Source: JAKAIY01 sp036258195
Lineage (GTDB): Bacteria > Chloroflexota > Ktedonobacteria > Ktedonobacterales > JADMIN01
DNA: 55,460 nt
Assembly (NCBI GenBank): GCA_036258195.1
Contig: DATAED010000164.1
Span: 1-55,460, forward strand
Direction: 5' to 3'
Both the position numbers and the translations under genes were made by a program. Shown here in pieces: positions 15,845-25,259 of this stretch (its first letter is position 1; every line of letters begins with the position of its first letter). The notes under the pieces were generated by a model. That model ran no database searches and had not been told where the DNA came from. It saw nothing but the letters and a program-made list of their open reading frames with translations.

Positions 15845-16075
15845 GTGCCGAATACCTACTACGACCTTGCAGCCGCTCTTGCCATAGGCCTCGGCGCGAT
15901 TGGCCCTGGCATTGGCATTGGCCTGGTGGCTGGCCCCGCGATGGGCGCGATGGGCCGCAACCCCGATGCCGCCAACCTGATCCGCACGAACATGATTCTT
16001 GCCATCGTGTTCGCTGAGGCCATCTCGATCTACGCGCTGGTCGTGGCGCTGATCATCCTCTTCGTCGCGCACTAG
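15845..16075 (+). CDS. atpE: ATP synthase F0 subunit c
   Basis: Proteolipid of the rotor ring, 76 aa, a two-helix hairpin. Helix 1 is Gly-rich (IGLGAIGPGIGIGLVAG), the polar loop is GRNPDA, and helix 2 carries the ion-binding Glu58 in VFAEAISIYALVVALI. The position of the Na+ ligand Gln in helix 1 is Ile25, and the residue after Glu58 is Ala, so the Na+ signature is missing and proton coupling is expected. GTG 15845 is chosen: GAGGAGG (15832-15838) lies 6 nt upstream. A longer TTG start at 15830 would sit on the ribosome site. Hairpins bracket this gene. Confidence 0.95.
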   Translation: MPNTYYDLAAALAIGLGAIGPGIGIGLVAGPAMGAMGRNPDAANLIRTNMILAIVFAEAISIYALVVALIILFVAH

Positions 16076-16088
16076 TTGCGGGCGCGCT

Positions 16089-16120
16089 GGTGGGAGCGTG
16101 GCATGCGCCATGCGCCCACC
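16089..16120 (+). promoter_or_regulatory. Hairpin between atpE and atpF
   Basis: GGTGGG (16089-16094) pairs with CCCACC (16115-16120) around an inner TGGC-atgc-GCCA. Together with the hairpins before atpE it isolates the c-subunit message, as expected for a segment needing higher expression. Confidence 0.45.
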
Positions 16121-16162
16121 GCGCCAGCATAGTGCGGGGACGATTAGGGAGGAGCAGACTTC

Positions 16163-16660
16163 ATGGACGCATTGGGCATCAACATTAGTTCACTGATCGC
16201 TCAACTCGTCGCGTTCCTCATTCTCTTGCTGGTGCTGCAGCGCTGGGCCTATCCGGTTCTCACCAAGACGCTCGAAGAGCGTCAGGCGAAGATTCGCGAG
16301 GGGGTCGAGAACGCTGAGAAGGCCAGCCAGTCGCTGCGGGACGCTGAGAAGCGGGTCGAAGCGCTGATGAACGATGCGCGCACCGAGTCGCAGCGGGTGA
16401 TCGCTTCGGCGACGCAGGCCGCCGAGCGGCTCAAGGCCGACATCGAGCAGCAGGCGCAGCAGCGCGGTCGCGAGATCGAGCAGCAGGCGTCCAAGCGCAT
16501 CGAGCAGCAGATCGCCCAGGCCAAGGCCGAGTTGCGCGCGCACGTCGCCGATCTGTCGATCGCGGCGGCGGAGCGCGTTATCGGGCAGTCTGTCGATTCG
16601 GCGACGAATCGCCGTCTGGTGGACGAGTTCGTGTCGCAGTCGAGGGATAGCCTGTGTTAA
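16163..16660 (+). CDS. atpF: ATP synthase F0 subunit b
   Basis: Peripheral stalk subunit, 165 aa. One N-terminal membrane helix (about residues 5-25, ISSLIAQLVAFLILLLVL) is followed by a long, charged, Gln/Ala-rich helix expected to form the dimeric stalk, and a C-terminal region that contacts delta. Only one b-type gene is present in the operon. The stop overlaps the atpH start by 7 nt, indicating translational coupling. Confidence 0.93.
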   Translation: MDALGINISSLIAQLVAFLILLLVLQRWAYPVLTKTLEERQAKIREGVENAEKASQSLRDAEKRVEALMNDARTESQRVIASATQAAERLKADIEQQAQQRGREIEQQASKRIEQQIAQAKAELRAHVADLSIAAAERVIGQSVDSATNRRLVDEFVSQSRDSLC

Positions 16661-17490
16661 CTGGGCCAGTCGCGCGTCGCTATGCGCAGGCGGTATTTGA
16701 GATAGGCGAAGAGGGCAAGACCCTGGACGCCTGGCTCACCGATGTGCGGCTGATCGCTGACTATTTCACAAACCGCCAGCTCATTTTCATCCTTGGCGAG
16801 CCAAACATTCGCTTCGACCGCAAAGAGGCGATTGTGCGCGACCTGCTGGGCGCCAAGATTCGTCCAGAGGCGATGGGGCTGGCGCTCACGCTGGTGGAGC
16901 GCGGGCTGGTTGGCCTGGCTGGTCGCATCCGCGACGAGTTCGAGAAGCTCTACAACGACGCGCGTGGTCAGGCCGTAGCGCAGGTCACTTCGGCTATGCC
17001 GCTCGATGACGCGGCGCGCGCCTCGATCACACGCCAGCTCCAACAGATGACAGGCAAGCACATTATCTTGCAGGAGCAGGTGAATAGCGCCCTGCTGGGT
17101 GGGGTTACGGCGCGCGTCGGTGATACATTGATCGACGGCAGCGTGCGGCGACGCCTGGAGCTATTGCGGCGCCAGATCGCGCAGGGCGGCGATACCGGCG
17201 ACCCCCTGACGGGATTCGACGACGTCATGCCGCTGCTGGATCTGCCGGGGAGTGGCGGCGTGGCACGGCCTTTGCCCGGTGGCCAGGCGCCCGCGAGCGA
17301 CGCGCCCGCCAACGGCGCTGGCTCCGGGCCGAGCGAAAAGGGCGGGCCATCTGGCGCGCTGTCGCTCTCATCGCAGCAAGAGACCTCGGCGACGGTGGGC
17401 GCCCGCGCGAGCGAGCAGCCGGGCCGGCGTGGCCATAATGGATCGTACGGAGCGCATAGCGCCAAACGCGGTAAAGGGCGACGCCGCTAA
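16654..17490 (+). CDS. atpH: ATP synthase F1 subunit delta with long C-terminal extension
   Basis: Connects the peripheral stalk to the top of F1. Residues 1 to about 178 form a normal delta subunit (GPVARRYAQAVFEIGEE at the start, GVTARVGDTLIDGSVRRRL near the end). Residues about 180-278 are an added Gly/Ser/Pro/Ala-rich segment ending in a strongly basic tail (KRGKGRRR). Normal subunits stop near 180. GTG 16654 overlaps the end of atpF. Confidence 0.9.
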   Translation: MLTGPVARRYAQAVFEIGEEGKTLDAWLTDVRLIADYFTNRQLIFILGEPNIRFDRKEAIVRDLLGAKIRPEAMGLALTLVERGLVGLAGRIRDEFEKLYNDARGQAVAQVTSAMPLDDAARASITRQLQQMTGKHIILQEQVNSALLGGVTARVGDTLIDGSVRRRLELLRRQIAQGGDTGDPLTGFDDVMPLLDLPGSGGVARPLPGGQAPASDAPANGAGSGPSEKGGPSGALSLSSQQETSATVGARASEQPGRRGHNGSYGAHSAKRGKGRRR

Positions 17491-17567
17491 CATCGCCCAC
17501 TCGTCAGATCTGACGGCTCTCACGGTAGTACGATCACGGAGCATCTGACAGACAACAGGAGAAGAAC

Positions 17568-19100
<1,533 letters not shown>

Positions 19101-19154
19101 CGCGCCTTTCCGGCTCCGGCGCGCAATCGCTGGAGCCGGAAGCAGGAGAAGAAC

Positions 19155-20036
19155 ATGGCGTCGACACAGGAAATCCGACGACGTATCCGCTCGGTGCGGA
19201 ATGTCGCTCAGATTACGCGCGCCGTGCAGCTGGTGGCGAGCAGCAAGATGCGCCGGGCGCAAGAGCGCGTGGTTGGCTCGCGCCCCTACGCGGAGCAGCT
19301 CGCCAAGCTGCTCTCGCGGGTGGCGGCGCAGGCCGACGATCTGAGTAGCTTGCCACTGATGCAACAGCGCGATGTCAAGCGCGTGCTGGTCGTCGTGATG
19401 ACGCCAGATCGCGGTCTGGCGGGCGCGCTGAATAGTAATATCAACCGCCGCGCGGGGCTGCTCGCGCAAGAGCTGCGCCGCGACTATAACAATCCCACGC
19501 TGCCGATCACCTATGTGGCGGTCGGACGCAAGGGACGCGACTTTCTGACGCGCACGCGCCAGGTCATGCTGGCGGAATTCACCGGGCTGGGCGACCAGCC
19601 GAAGCAGGCGGACGTGCGAGCGATCGCGCGTACCATCACCGACGCCTATATCAGCGGCGAGGTGGATCGCGCGCTGCTGGTCTATCCGAAGTATGTCTCG
19701 ACCGTGACCCAGACGCCGACGGTGCTGCAACTGCTGCCCGCCGAGCCGCCCGAAGCGGTGGAGACGGAGGGCGCGGCGCCGCAGTACATCCTGGAGCCAG
19801 ACGCCGAGACGATCTTCGCCGAGCTGCTGCCGCGCTATGTGGAGACGCAGATCTACCAGCCGCTGCTGGAGACCGTCGCGAGCTTCTACTCCGCGCAGAT
19901 GCTGGCGATGAAGAACGCGACGGATAGCGCCAACGACCTGCTGGCTGATCTGACGCTGACCTATAACAAGGTGCGCCAGTCGGCGATTACGACACAGATC
20001 CTTGAAGTTGTCTCTGGCGCGAACGCGCTGCAGTAG
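19155..20036 (+). CDS. atpG: ATP synthase F1 subunit gamma
   Basis: Central rotor shaft, 293 aa. The N-terminal helix (TQEIRRRIRSVRNVAQITRA) and C-terminal helix (ATDSANDLLADLTLTYNKVR, QSAITTQILEVVSGA) are the two conserved coiled-coil elements; the Rossmann-like middle includes VMTPDRGLAGALNSN. Ribosome site AGGAGAAG precedes ATG 19155. Only 15 nt to atpD. Confidence 0.97.
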   Translation: MASTQEIRRRIRSVRNVAQITRAVQLVASSKMRRAQERVVGSRPYAEQLAKLLSRVAAQADDLSSLPLMQQRDVKRVLVVVMTPDRGLAGALNSNINRRAGLLAQELRRDYNNPTLPITYVAVGRKGRDFLTRTRQVMLAEFTGLGDQPKQADVRAIARTITDAYISGEVDRALLVYPKYVSTVTQTPTVLQLLPAEPPEAVETEGAAPQYILEPDAETIFAELLPRYVETQIYQPLLETVASFYSAQMLAMKNATDSANDLLADLTLTYNKVRQSAITTQILEVVSGANALQ

Positions 20037-20051
20037 AGGCAGGAGTGAGCA

Positions 20052-21530
20052 ATGGCTAGCGCCACGACGACACGCACAAAGGGTACGGTGCGGCAGGTGC
20101 TGGGAAATGTGGTTGATGTCGAGTTCCCAGCCAACAAGCTGCCCCCCATCTATAACGCCATCGAGACGCAGATCACGATCGGCGACCAGTCCCACACGCT
20201 GACGCTGGAGGTCGAGCAGCTGCTCGGCAACAATATTGTGCGCTGCGTGGGCATGGGACCAACCGATGGCATGCAGCGCGGACAGGACGCCTGGGACACC
20301 GGTGGCCCGATCACCGTGCCGGTCGGCACGGAGACGCTAGGGCGCATCTTCAACGTACTGGGCCAGCCGGTGGACAACAAGCCCGCCCCGGCCAACGCGC
20401 CCCGCTGGCCGATTCATCGCCCGGCGCCAGGCATCGAAGACCAGGCCACCGCGACCGAGGTGCTGGAGACGGGCATCAAGGTCATCGACCTGATCGCCCC
20501 CTTCATGCGCGGCGGTAAGATCGGCACCTTCGGAGGCGCTGGTACCGGCAAGACCGTCATCATTCAGGAGCTGATCAACAATATCGCCAAGAAGTCGATG
20601 GCGGGCGGCGCTGGTGATGGCGCCAACGGCGCAGGCGGCGGCCTCTCGGTCTTCGCTGGCGTGGGTGAGCGCACCCGTGAGGGCAACGATCTGCTGGAGG
20701 AGATGACAGGCGCTGGCGTGCTGGACAAGCTGGCAATGGTCTTTGGCCAGATGAACGAGCCACCGGGATCGCGCCTGCGCGTGGCGCTGACGGGCCTCAC
20801 CATCGCGGAATATTTCCGCGATCAGGAGGGGCGCGACGTGCTGCTCTTCATCGACAACATCTTCCGCTTCACGCAGGCGGGCGCTGAGGTGTCGGCGCTG
20901 CTGGGGCGCATGCCGTCGGCGGTGGGCTATCAGCCGAACCTCGCCGAGGAGATGGGGCAGCTCCAGGAGCGCATCACCTCGACCAAGAAGGGGTCAGTCA
21001 CGTCGATGCAGGCGGTGTATGTGCCCGCTGACGACTACACCGATCCGGCTCCGGCGACGACCTTCGCGCACCTCGACTCCACCATCGTGCTGGAGCGCGC
21101 TCTGGCGTCTCGCGGTCTGTTCCCCGCCGTCGATCCGCTGGGCTCGACCAGTCGCATTCTCGACCCGAACATCGTTGGCCAGGAGCACTACGACGTGGCG
21201 CAGGAAGTCAAGCGTGTCTTGCAGCGCTACAAGGAGCTGCAGGACATCATCGCCATCCTCGGCGTGGATGAGCTGAGCGACGATGACAAGCTGACGGTGA
21301 CGCGCGCCCGCAAGATCGAGCAGTTCTTCTCGCAGCCGTTCCACGTCGGTGAGGCGTTCACCGGACGACCGGGTCGCACGGTCTCGCTGAAGGACACGGT
21401 ACGCGGCTTCAAGGAGATCCTGGAGGGCAAGCACGACAACATCTCTGAGGTGTTGTTCTACATGGCTGGCCCGATCGAGGATGTGGTGGAAGCCGCCGAG
21501 AAAGAAGCGGCGGCGGAGCGAAATAGCTAG
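20052..21530 (+). CDS. atpD: ATP synthase F1 subunit beta
   Basis: Catalytic subunit, 492 aa. Walker A GGAGTGKT, the catalytic Glu in GVGERTREGNDL, Walker B VLLFIDNIFRFTQAG, and the C-terminal DELSDDDKLTVTRARKIEQF. A Gly/Ala-rich insertion (AGGAGDGANGAGGG) sits between the P-loop helix and the LSVFAGVGER strand; it is longer than in most beta subunits. Other lengths are normal. Confidence 0.97.
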   Translation: MASATTTRTKGTVRQVLGNVVDVEFPANKLPPIYNAIETQITIGDQSHTLTLEVEQLLGNNIVRCVGMGPTDGMQRGQDAWDTGGPITVPVGTETLGRIFNVLGQPVDNKPAPANAPRWPIHRPAPGIEDQATATEVLETGIKVIDLIAPFMRGGKIGTFGGAGTGKTVIIQELINNIAKKSMAGGAGDGANGAGGGLSVFAGVGERTREGNDLLEEMTGAGVLDKLAMVFGQMNEPPGSRLRVALTGLTIAEYFRDQEGRDVLLFIDNIFRFTQAGAEVSALLGRMPSAVGYQPNLAEEMGQLQERITSTKKGSVTSMQAVYVPADDYTDPAPATTFAHLDSTIVLERALASRGLFPAVDPLGSTSRILDPNIVGQEHYDVAQEVKRVLQRYKELQDIIAILGVDELSDDDKLTVTRARKIEQFFSQPFHVGEAFTGRPGRTVSLKDTVRGFKEILEGKHDNISEVLFYMAGPIEDVVEAAEKEAAAERNS

Positions 21531-21614
21531 CTCGCAGCGAGCGCGAAACGCTTGCTCAGCGTCTGCGGCCTCGCCGTGGGCGCTGTGTGAGCGGGTTGGA
21601 AAGGGAGACAGAGC

Positions 21615-22085
21615 ATGTCGCAGCGAGCTCTGCTACATGTCACCATCATCACGGCGCAGAGCAGCGTCTTCGATGGCGAGGCCGAGGCGGTCAATGCGCC
21701 GGGCAGTGAGGGGCGCATGACCATTCTGCCGCGCCACGCGCCGCTGCTGACGACGCTCGATCTCGGTGAGCTGCGCATTCGCGAGCGGGGCGAAGAGGTC
21801 AGCGTGTTTGTCGCTGGCGGCTTCCTGGAAGTCAACGACAATGTCGTGACGATCCTGGCGGATGAGGCCGAGCGCGCTGAGAATATCGACGAAGCGGCCG
21901 CCGAGGAGGCGCGTAGGCGAGCGCAGGTGCGCGTAGAGGGCGCCCGAGGCGATCAGGGCGCCGAGGCGTCAGCCATCGCCGAGCTGAATCGCGCGGTCGG
22001 GCGGCTGCGGGTCGCCGAGGTGCACCGCCAGCGTGGCGGGCGACGTCGAGTGCCGCCATCCGAGGAAGACCAGCTGTTGCAGTGA
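21615..22085 (+). CDS. atpC: ATP synthase F1 subunit epsilon
   Basis: Rotor subunit and intrinsic inhibitor, 156 aa. The N-terminal beta-sandwich is clear (LHVTIITAQSSVFDGEAEAVNAPG, GRMTILPRHAPLLTTL, VFVAGGFLEVNDNVVTILADEAERAE). The C-terminal helical hairpin is present, with a basic end (RQRGGRRR). It closes the operon and is followed by the palindromic terminator at 22111. Confidence 0.94.
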   Translation: MSQRALLHVTIITAQSSVFDGEAEAVNAPGSEGRMTILPRHAPLLTTLDLGELRIRERGEEVSVFVAGGFLEVNDNVVTILADEAERAENIDEAAAEEARRRAQVRVEGARGDQGAEASAIAELNRAVGRLRVAEVHRQRGGRRRVPPSEEDQLLQ

Positions 22086-22110
22086 TCAGACGGCTGGCGG
22101 CGCCAAACTG

Positions 22111-22149
22111 AAAGCCGCTCACCAGCTACCTAGCTGGTGAGCGGCTTTT
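22111..22149. terminator. Bidirectional terminator between atpC and the receiver gene
   Basis: AAAGCCGCTCACCAGCTA (22111-22128) and TAGCTGGTGAGCGGCTTT (22131-22148) are exact reverse complements separated by 2 nt. With A-tract on one side and TTTT on the other it can terminate both the atp operon and the convergent minus-strand gene ending at 22171. Confidence 0.92.
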
Positions 22150-22170
22150 CGTTGTCCGGGGTCGGTGGAG

Positions 22171-22596
22171 TCAGGCGCCCTTGAACTGGAGGCCTTTGAT
22201 GCGGGCGAGCAGGCGCAGGCGGGCGTGTAGCAGGCGTGAATCGAAGGGCTTGACGACGTAGTCATCGGCTCCAGCGCTGTAGCCCGCCACGCGATCCTGC
22301 ACGGAGGCGCGCCCAGAGAGCAGCATCAGCGGCAGGCGCTCGGTTTGCGGCCCCCGGCGGATGTCGACACACAGGGAGATGCCATCGCCTTCGTCCAAAT
22401 CGACCTCGGTGACGACCAGATCGGGCTGATCGGTGGAAATCAGCGCGAGCGCCTCATGCTGGCCACCCGCGAAGGTGAGCGCACAGTGATCCGCCAGCGC
22501 CTGTGCGACGCTCTCGCGCGCGCTGGGGTTGCTCTCGACCACCAGCACTCGCATGCGCGGCTCAGCGTTCGGCCCCCACGAGATGTGATTCAACAC
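22171..22596 (-). CDS. Degenerate receiver-domain protein (pseudo-receiver)
   Basis: CheY-like fold without output domain, 141 aa. Alignment to receivers is clear (VLVVESNPSARESVAQAL at the start, PDLVVTEVDLDEGDG, LMLLSGRASVQDRV, DDYVVKPFDSRLL). However the phosphoacceptor Asp is Glu64, and the acidic pair in the first loop is Glu-Ser. Ser94 and Lys116 are kept. Glu at this site can mimic phosphorylation, so it may be locked in one state. GTG 22596 with AGGGGAGAG upstream is preferred; the frame extends to GTG 22626 without a ribosome site. A possible -10 (TACAAT, 22643-22638) precedes it. It lies downstream of a canonical receiver gene. Confidence 0.8.
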   Translation of the reverse strand: MLNHISWGPNAEPRMRVLVVESNPSARESVAQALADHCALTFAGGQHEALALISTDQPDLVVTEVDLDEGDGISLCVDIRRGPQTERLPLMLLSGRASVQDRVAGYSAGADDYVVKPFDSRLLHARLRLLARIKGLQFKGA

Positions 22597-22679
22597 TACG
22601 CCCGTCTCTCCCCTGGTTGGTTCCACACATCACGCATATTGTACGTTACGACGAGTTACCGAGCATACAGCATCAGCGA

Positions 22680-23195
22680 CTACCCATTTGGCGGTTCGTC
22701 TGCTGCAGGTCGCTCGGTGGCATCGCCATCTGAGCTTTCATCACTGGCCAGGTCGATCATGCGCTGCTCGCGCTGCTCCCTCGTGATGGCCATGACGCGC
22801 TGGAGCGCGGCGGCGAGCGCACTAGGCTTGGTCGTCTTGGGCAGATATTCATCCACGCCAGAGAGCAGTCCGGTCAGTTGCTGGTCGGGCTGGTCGAGGG
22901 CGCTAAGAATGATCAATGGCGTATTGGCGGTGGAGGTGTCGCCTCGGATGGTGCGCACGACATGGTAGCCATCCAGCCGTGGCATTTTGACATCCACGAT
23001 GACGCAATCTGGCCGCTCGCTATAGAACTTCTGCAGCCCCTCCACGCCGTCGCGCGCGGTGATGATCTGGGTGTAACCCATACGCCGGAGCGCATGTGAG
23101 ATGTATTCGATGATCGTTTCGGTGTCGTCTATGACGAGGATCTTCCGATCCAAAACGGCCTGGGACTGCGTGGCTAGACCACTCATGTCGTCCAT
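22680..23195 (-). CDS. Receiver-only response regulator
   Basis: Single-domain receiver, 171 aa. Acidic pair in VIDDTE (Asp23, Asp24), phosphoacceptor Asp68 in CVIVDVKMPRLDG, Ser98 in IILSAL, Lys120 in YLPKTTKP. All catalytic residues are present. The C-terminus adds a helix and an acidic, disordered tail (about 150-171). ATG 23195 follows GGAGAAGA and is chosen over an upstream frame. No kinase is adjacent; the next gene downstream is the degenerate receiver, and ThiF is divergent. Confidence 0.87.
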   Translation of the reverse strand: MDDMSGLATQSQAVLDRKILVIDDTETIIEYISHALRRMGYTQIITARDGVEGLQKFYSERPDCVIVDVKMPRLDGYHVVRTIRGDTSTANTPLIILSALDQPDQQLTGLLSGVDEYLPKTTKPSALAAALQRVMAITREQREQRMIDLASDESSDGDATERPAADEPPNG

Positions 23196-23279
23196 ACGTG
23201 TTTCTTCTCCGACCGTTGCGGCCCGGGCTGGCCCAGAGGCGTCCCTGTGACCGCTGGGCCTGCGCAACAAGCGCGCAGT

Positions 23280-23333
23280 CCCTCAGCGTCTCAAAGTGTA
23301 ACACTCGGCTGCCTGCCGGCTGAGGGTGAGTGT
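23280..23333. promoter_or_regulatory. Nested inverted repeats in the divergent receiver-ThiF intergenic region
   Basis: CCCTCAGC (23280-23287) with GCTGAGGG (23319-23326), and ACACTC (23301-23306) with GAGTGT (23328-23333), plus GTGT-A-ACAC at 23296-23304. The intergenic region is 282 bp between two divergent genes, so these could be operator or RNA elements; no regulator is assigned. Confidence 0.35.
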
Positions 23334-23477
23334 CCAAAGTACTAACGAGGATGAGGCCCATTTGTCCCTGGCGCGACCGATGCTGCTGGCGCATAAAGAA
23401 TTGCTGCATAATACGCACAGGGCCGAACCTCGTCGGGCCAATGAAAGCGCCGGCGATGATGGCCAGGGAGGATGACC

Positions 23478-24530
23478 ATGAGCGATGCGCCCATGCGGCA
23501 CGGAAGCGGTCGGACAGGTGATCGCTATTCGCGGCAGACACTCTTTGCGGGAATCGGCGCTGAAGGACAGCAGCGGCTGGGCGGCGCAGCGGTGACGATC
23601 ATCGGTTGTGGGGCGATGGGCAGCGCGCTCGCGAACAATCTGGCGCGCGCTGGCGTCGGTCGGCTGCGGCTGGTCGATCGCGATTTCGTCGAGACCAACA
23701 ACCTCCAGCGCCAGACGCTCTACGATGAGGCTGACGCCGCCGACGCCACCCCCAAGGCTGTCGCGGCGGCGCGGCGGCTGCGCGCGGTTAACAGCGGCGT
23801 GGAGGTCGAGGCGGTAGTGAGCGACTTCACCGCCGACAACGCGCTGGAGCTGCTCGATGGGGTTGATCTCGCGCTGGACGGCACAGATAATTTCGAGGCG
23901 CGCTACCTGCTGAATGACGCCTGCATCAAGCTCGGCATACCGTGGGTCTACAGCGGTGTCATCGCGGCATATGGCGTCAGCATGACGGTGCGGCCCGGCG
24001 AGACGGCCTGCCTGCGCTGCGCCTTCCCCGAGCGTCCGCTGCCGGGGACGACGCCGACGTGCGATACGGCGGGCATTCTCAACGGCATCGTCGCGGCGAT
24101 TGGCGGTGTCAGTTCGACCGAGGCGCTGAAGCTGCTGGTTGGCTCCGACAAGCTGGCCAAGGGCCTCTTCTGGATGGATCTGTGGGAGAATCTGGCCGAG
24201 CGCATCGAGCTGCCTCGCCAACCGGAATGCCCTGCCTGCGGGCTGCATGAGTATGAGTATCTCGATACTGCGCTTAGCGAGGATAGCGCCACGCTCTGTG
24301 GGCGCAATGCCGTGCAGGTTCGTCCATCGCAGCGCAACGGTTCGCTCGATCTGGCGGAGTTGGCGCACAGGCTGGAGCCGCTCGGCGAGGTCGTCACGAA
24401 CGAGTATCTGCTGCGGGCGCATCTGGACGGCTACGAGGTCACGGTGTTTCCCGATGCGCGTGCCATCATCAAAGGGACGGACGAGCCAAGCGTCGCGCGC
24501 ACGGTGTATGCCCGCTACATCGGGGCGTAA
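23478..24530 (+). CDS. ThiF/MoeB/HesA-family adenylyltransferase
   Basis: E1-like enzyme that adenylates the C-terminal Gly of a ubiquitin-like sulfur carrier (MoaD or ThiS type) in molybdopterin or thiamine synthesis. Seen in the 350-residue protein: RYSRQTLF, the nucleotide loop GCGAMG (43-48), DRDFVETNNLQRQ, zinc ligands C178-x2-C181 and C251-x2-C254, and a conserved Cys195 in TPTCDTAGIL. After about residue 265 an extra small domain follows instead of a rhodanese domain. AGGGAGG precedes ATG 23478. No thiS, moaD or moaE gene is adjacent, so the carrier is unknown. Confidence 0.85.
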   Translation: MSDAPMRHGSGRTGDRYSRQTLFAGIGAEGQQRLGGAAVTIIGCGAMGSALANNLARAGVGRLRLVDRDFVETNNLQRQTLYDEADAADATPKAVAAARRLRAVNSGVEVEAVVSDFTADNALELLDGVDLALDGTDNFEARYLLNDACIKLGIPWVYSGVIAAYGVSMTVRPGETACLRCAFPERPLPGTTPTCDTAGILNGIVAAIGGVSSTEALKLLVGSDKLAKGLFWMDLWENLAERIELPRQPECPACGLHEYEYLDTALSEDSATLCGRNAVQVRPSQRNGSLDLAELAHRLEPLGEVVTNEYLLRAHLDGYEVTVFPDARAIIKGTDEPSVARTVYARYIGA

Positions 24531-24804
24531 GCGGAGAAGAGTGGCAGTCGCTATAAATGGGATAGCAAGCCTCGATAGCTACACTGCACGCGGTTGAGAC
24601 CTGACGAAATCGTCACGTCCACAGCCGCCCACTTGCGCATTCTGTTGAGCATGTTGCACACTTTCTAGCGTGAAGCCGGGCGCGGGCGAGCGTGGCAGGG
24701 AACATCAAAGCCGCGCATGGCCCGGAGCCGTCGGCATGTTGGCTTAGCGCAAGGACTGTGTCGTGGGCGCCCGCTCGCGGCAGACGTCACAGAGAGGTGG
24801 AAAC

Positions 24805-25092
24805 ATGGCAGGGTTCGACCCGAACAACATCCTCCAGAACGCAGAGCAGCAAGCCAAAGACAAGGCAGACAGCGCGATCGACGAGCTCGCCTCCAAGGTA
24901 CCCGGTGGGGATCAACTCGCCCAGCAGGCCAAGGATACTGTGAATCAGGGCATCGACCAGGCCGGGCAGGCCGGTATACAGCAGGCCCAGCAGCAGCTCG
25001 GCAACGTCCCCGGTGGGCAGCAGATCGAGGGCATGCTCGGCAATCAGGGCGGCCAGAGCAGCGACCCGAACACGGGCAACCAGGGCTCGTAA
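24805..25092 (+). CDS. Small Gln/Gly-rich, probably disordered protein
   Basis: Ninety-five residues with no hydrophobic core. It has an N-terminal amphipathic helix (NILQNAEQQAKDKADSAIDE) and a repeated motif K/NVPGG-D/Q-Q (at about 31 and 67) linking Gln/Ala-rich helices. The tail is Gly/Asn/Gln/Ser-rich. The composition resembles CsbD-like, LEA-like or Rv0909-type small stress proteins; none can be assigned. ATG 24805 has GAGAGGTGG upstream. The 274-nt gap before it has no clear promoter. Confidence 0.6.
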   Translation: MAGFDPNNILQNAEQQAKDKADSAIDELASKVPGGDQLAQQAKDTVNQGIDQAGQAGIQQAQQQLGNVPGGQQIEGMLGNQGGQSSDPNTGNQGS

Positions 25093-25259
25093 CTCGCCCC
25101 AGCGTGCCGACGCTCACGATGCGTCCGGAACGCGCTTGCCCACGGAGCGACGCGGTGTGGTGGAGGGAAGCCCCTCCGCTGCGCCGCGTTCGCCGTCATC
25201 CAGGCCTCTGTTGGGCTTTGTTGGGCTTTGGGTAGCCGCATCCAGAGGAGATGTCGCAC

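Noticed and set aside
15845..16075. Na+-coupled c-ring
   Set aside because: The Gln ligand in helix 1 is Ile25 and the residue after Glu58 is Ala, so the Na+ binding set is missing.
25210..25229. Two tandem copies of a 10-nt TTGGGCTTTG unit
   Set aside because: Too short and only two copies; no function or family can be supported.
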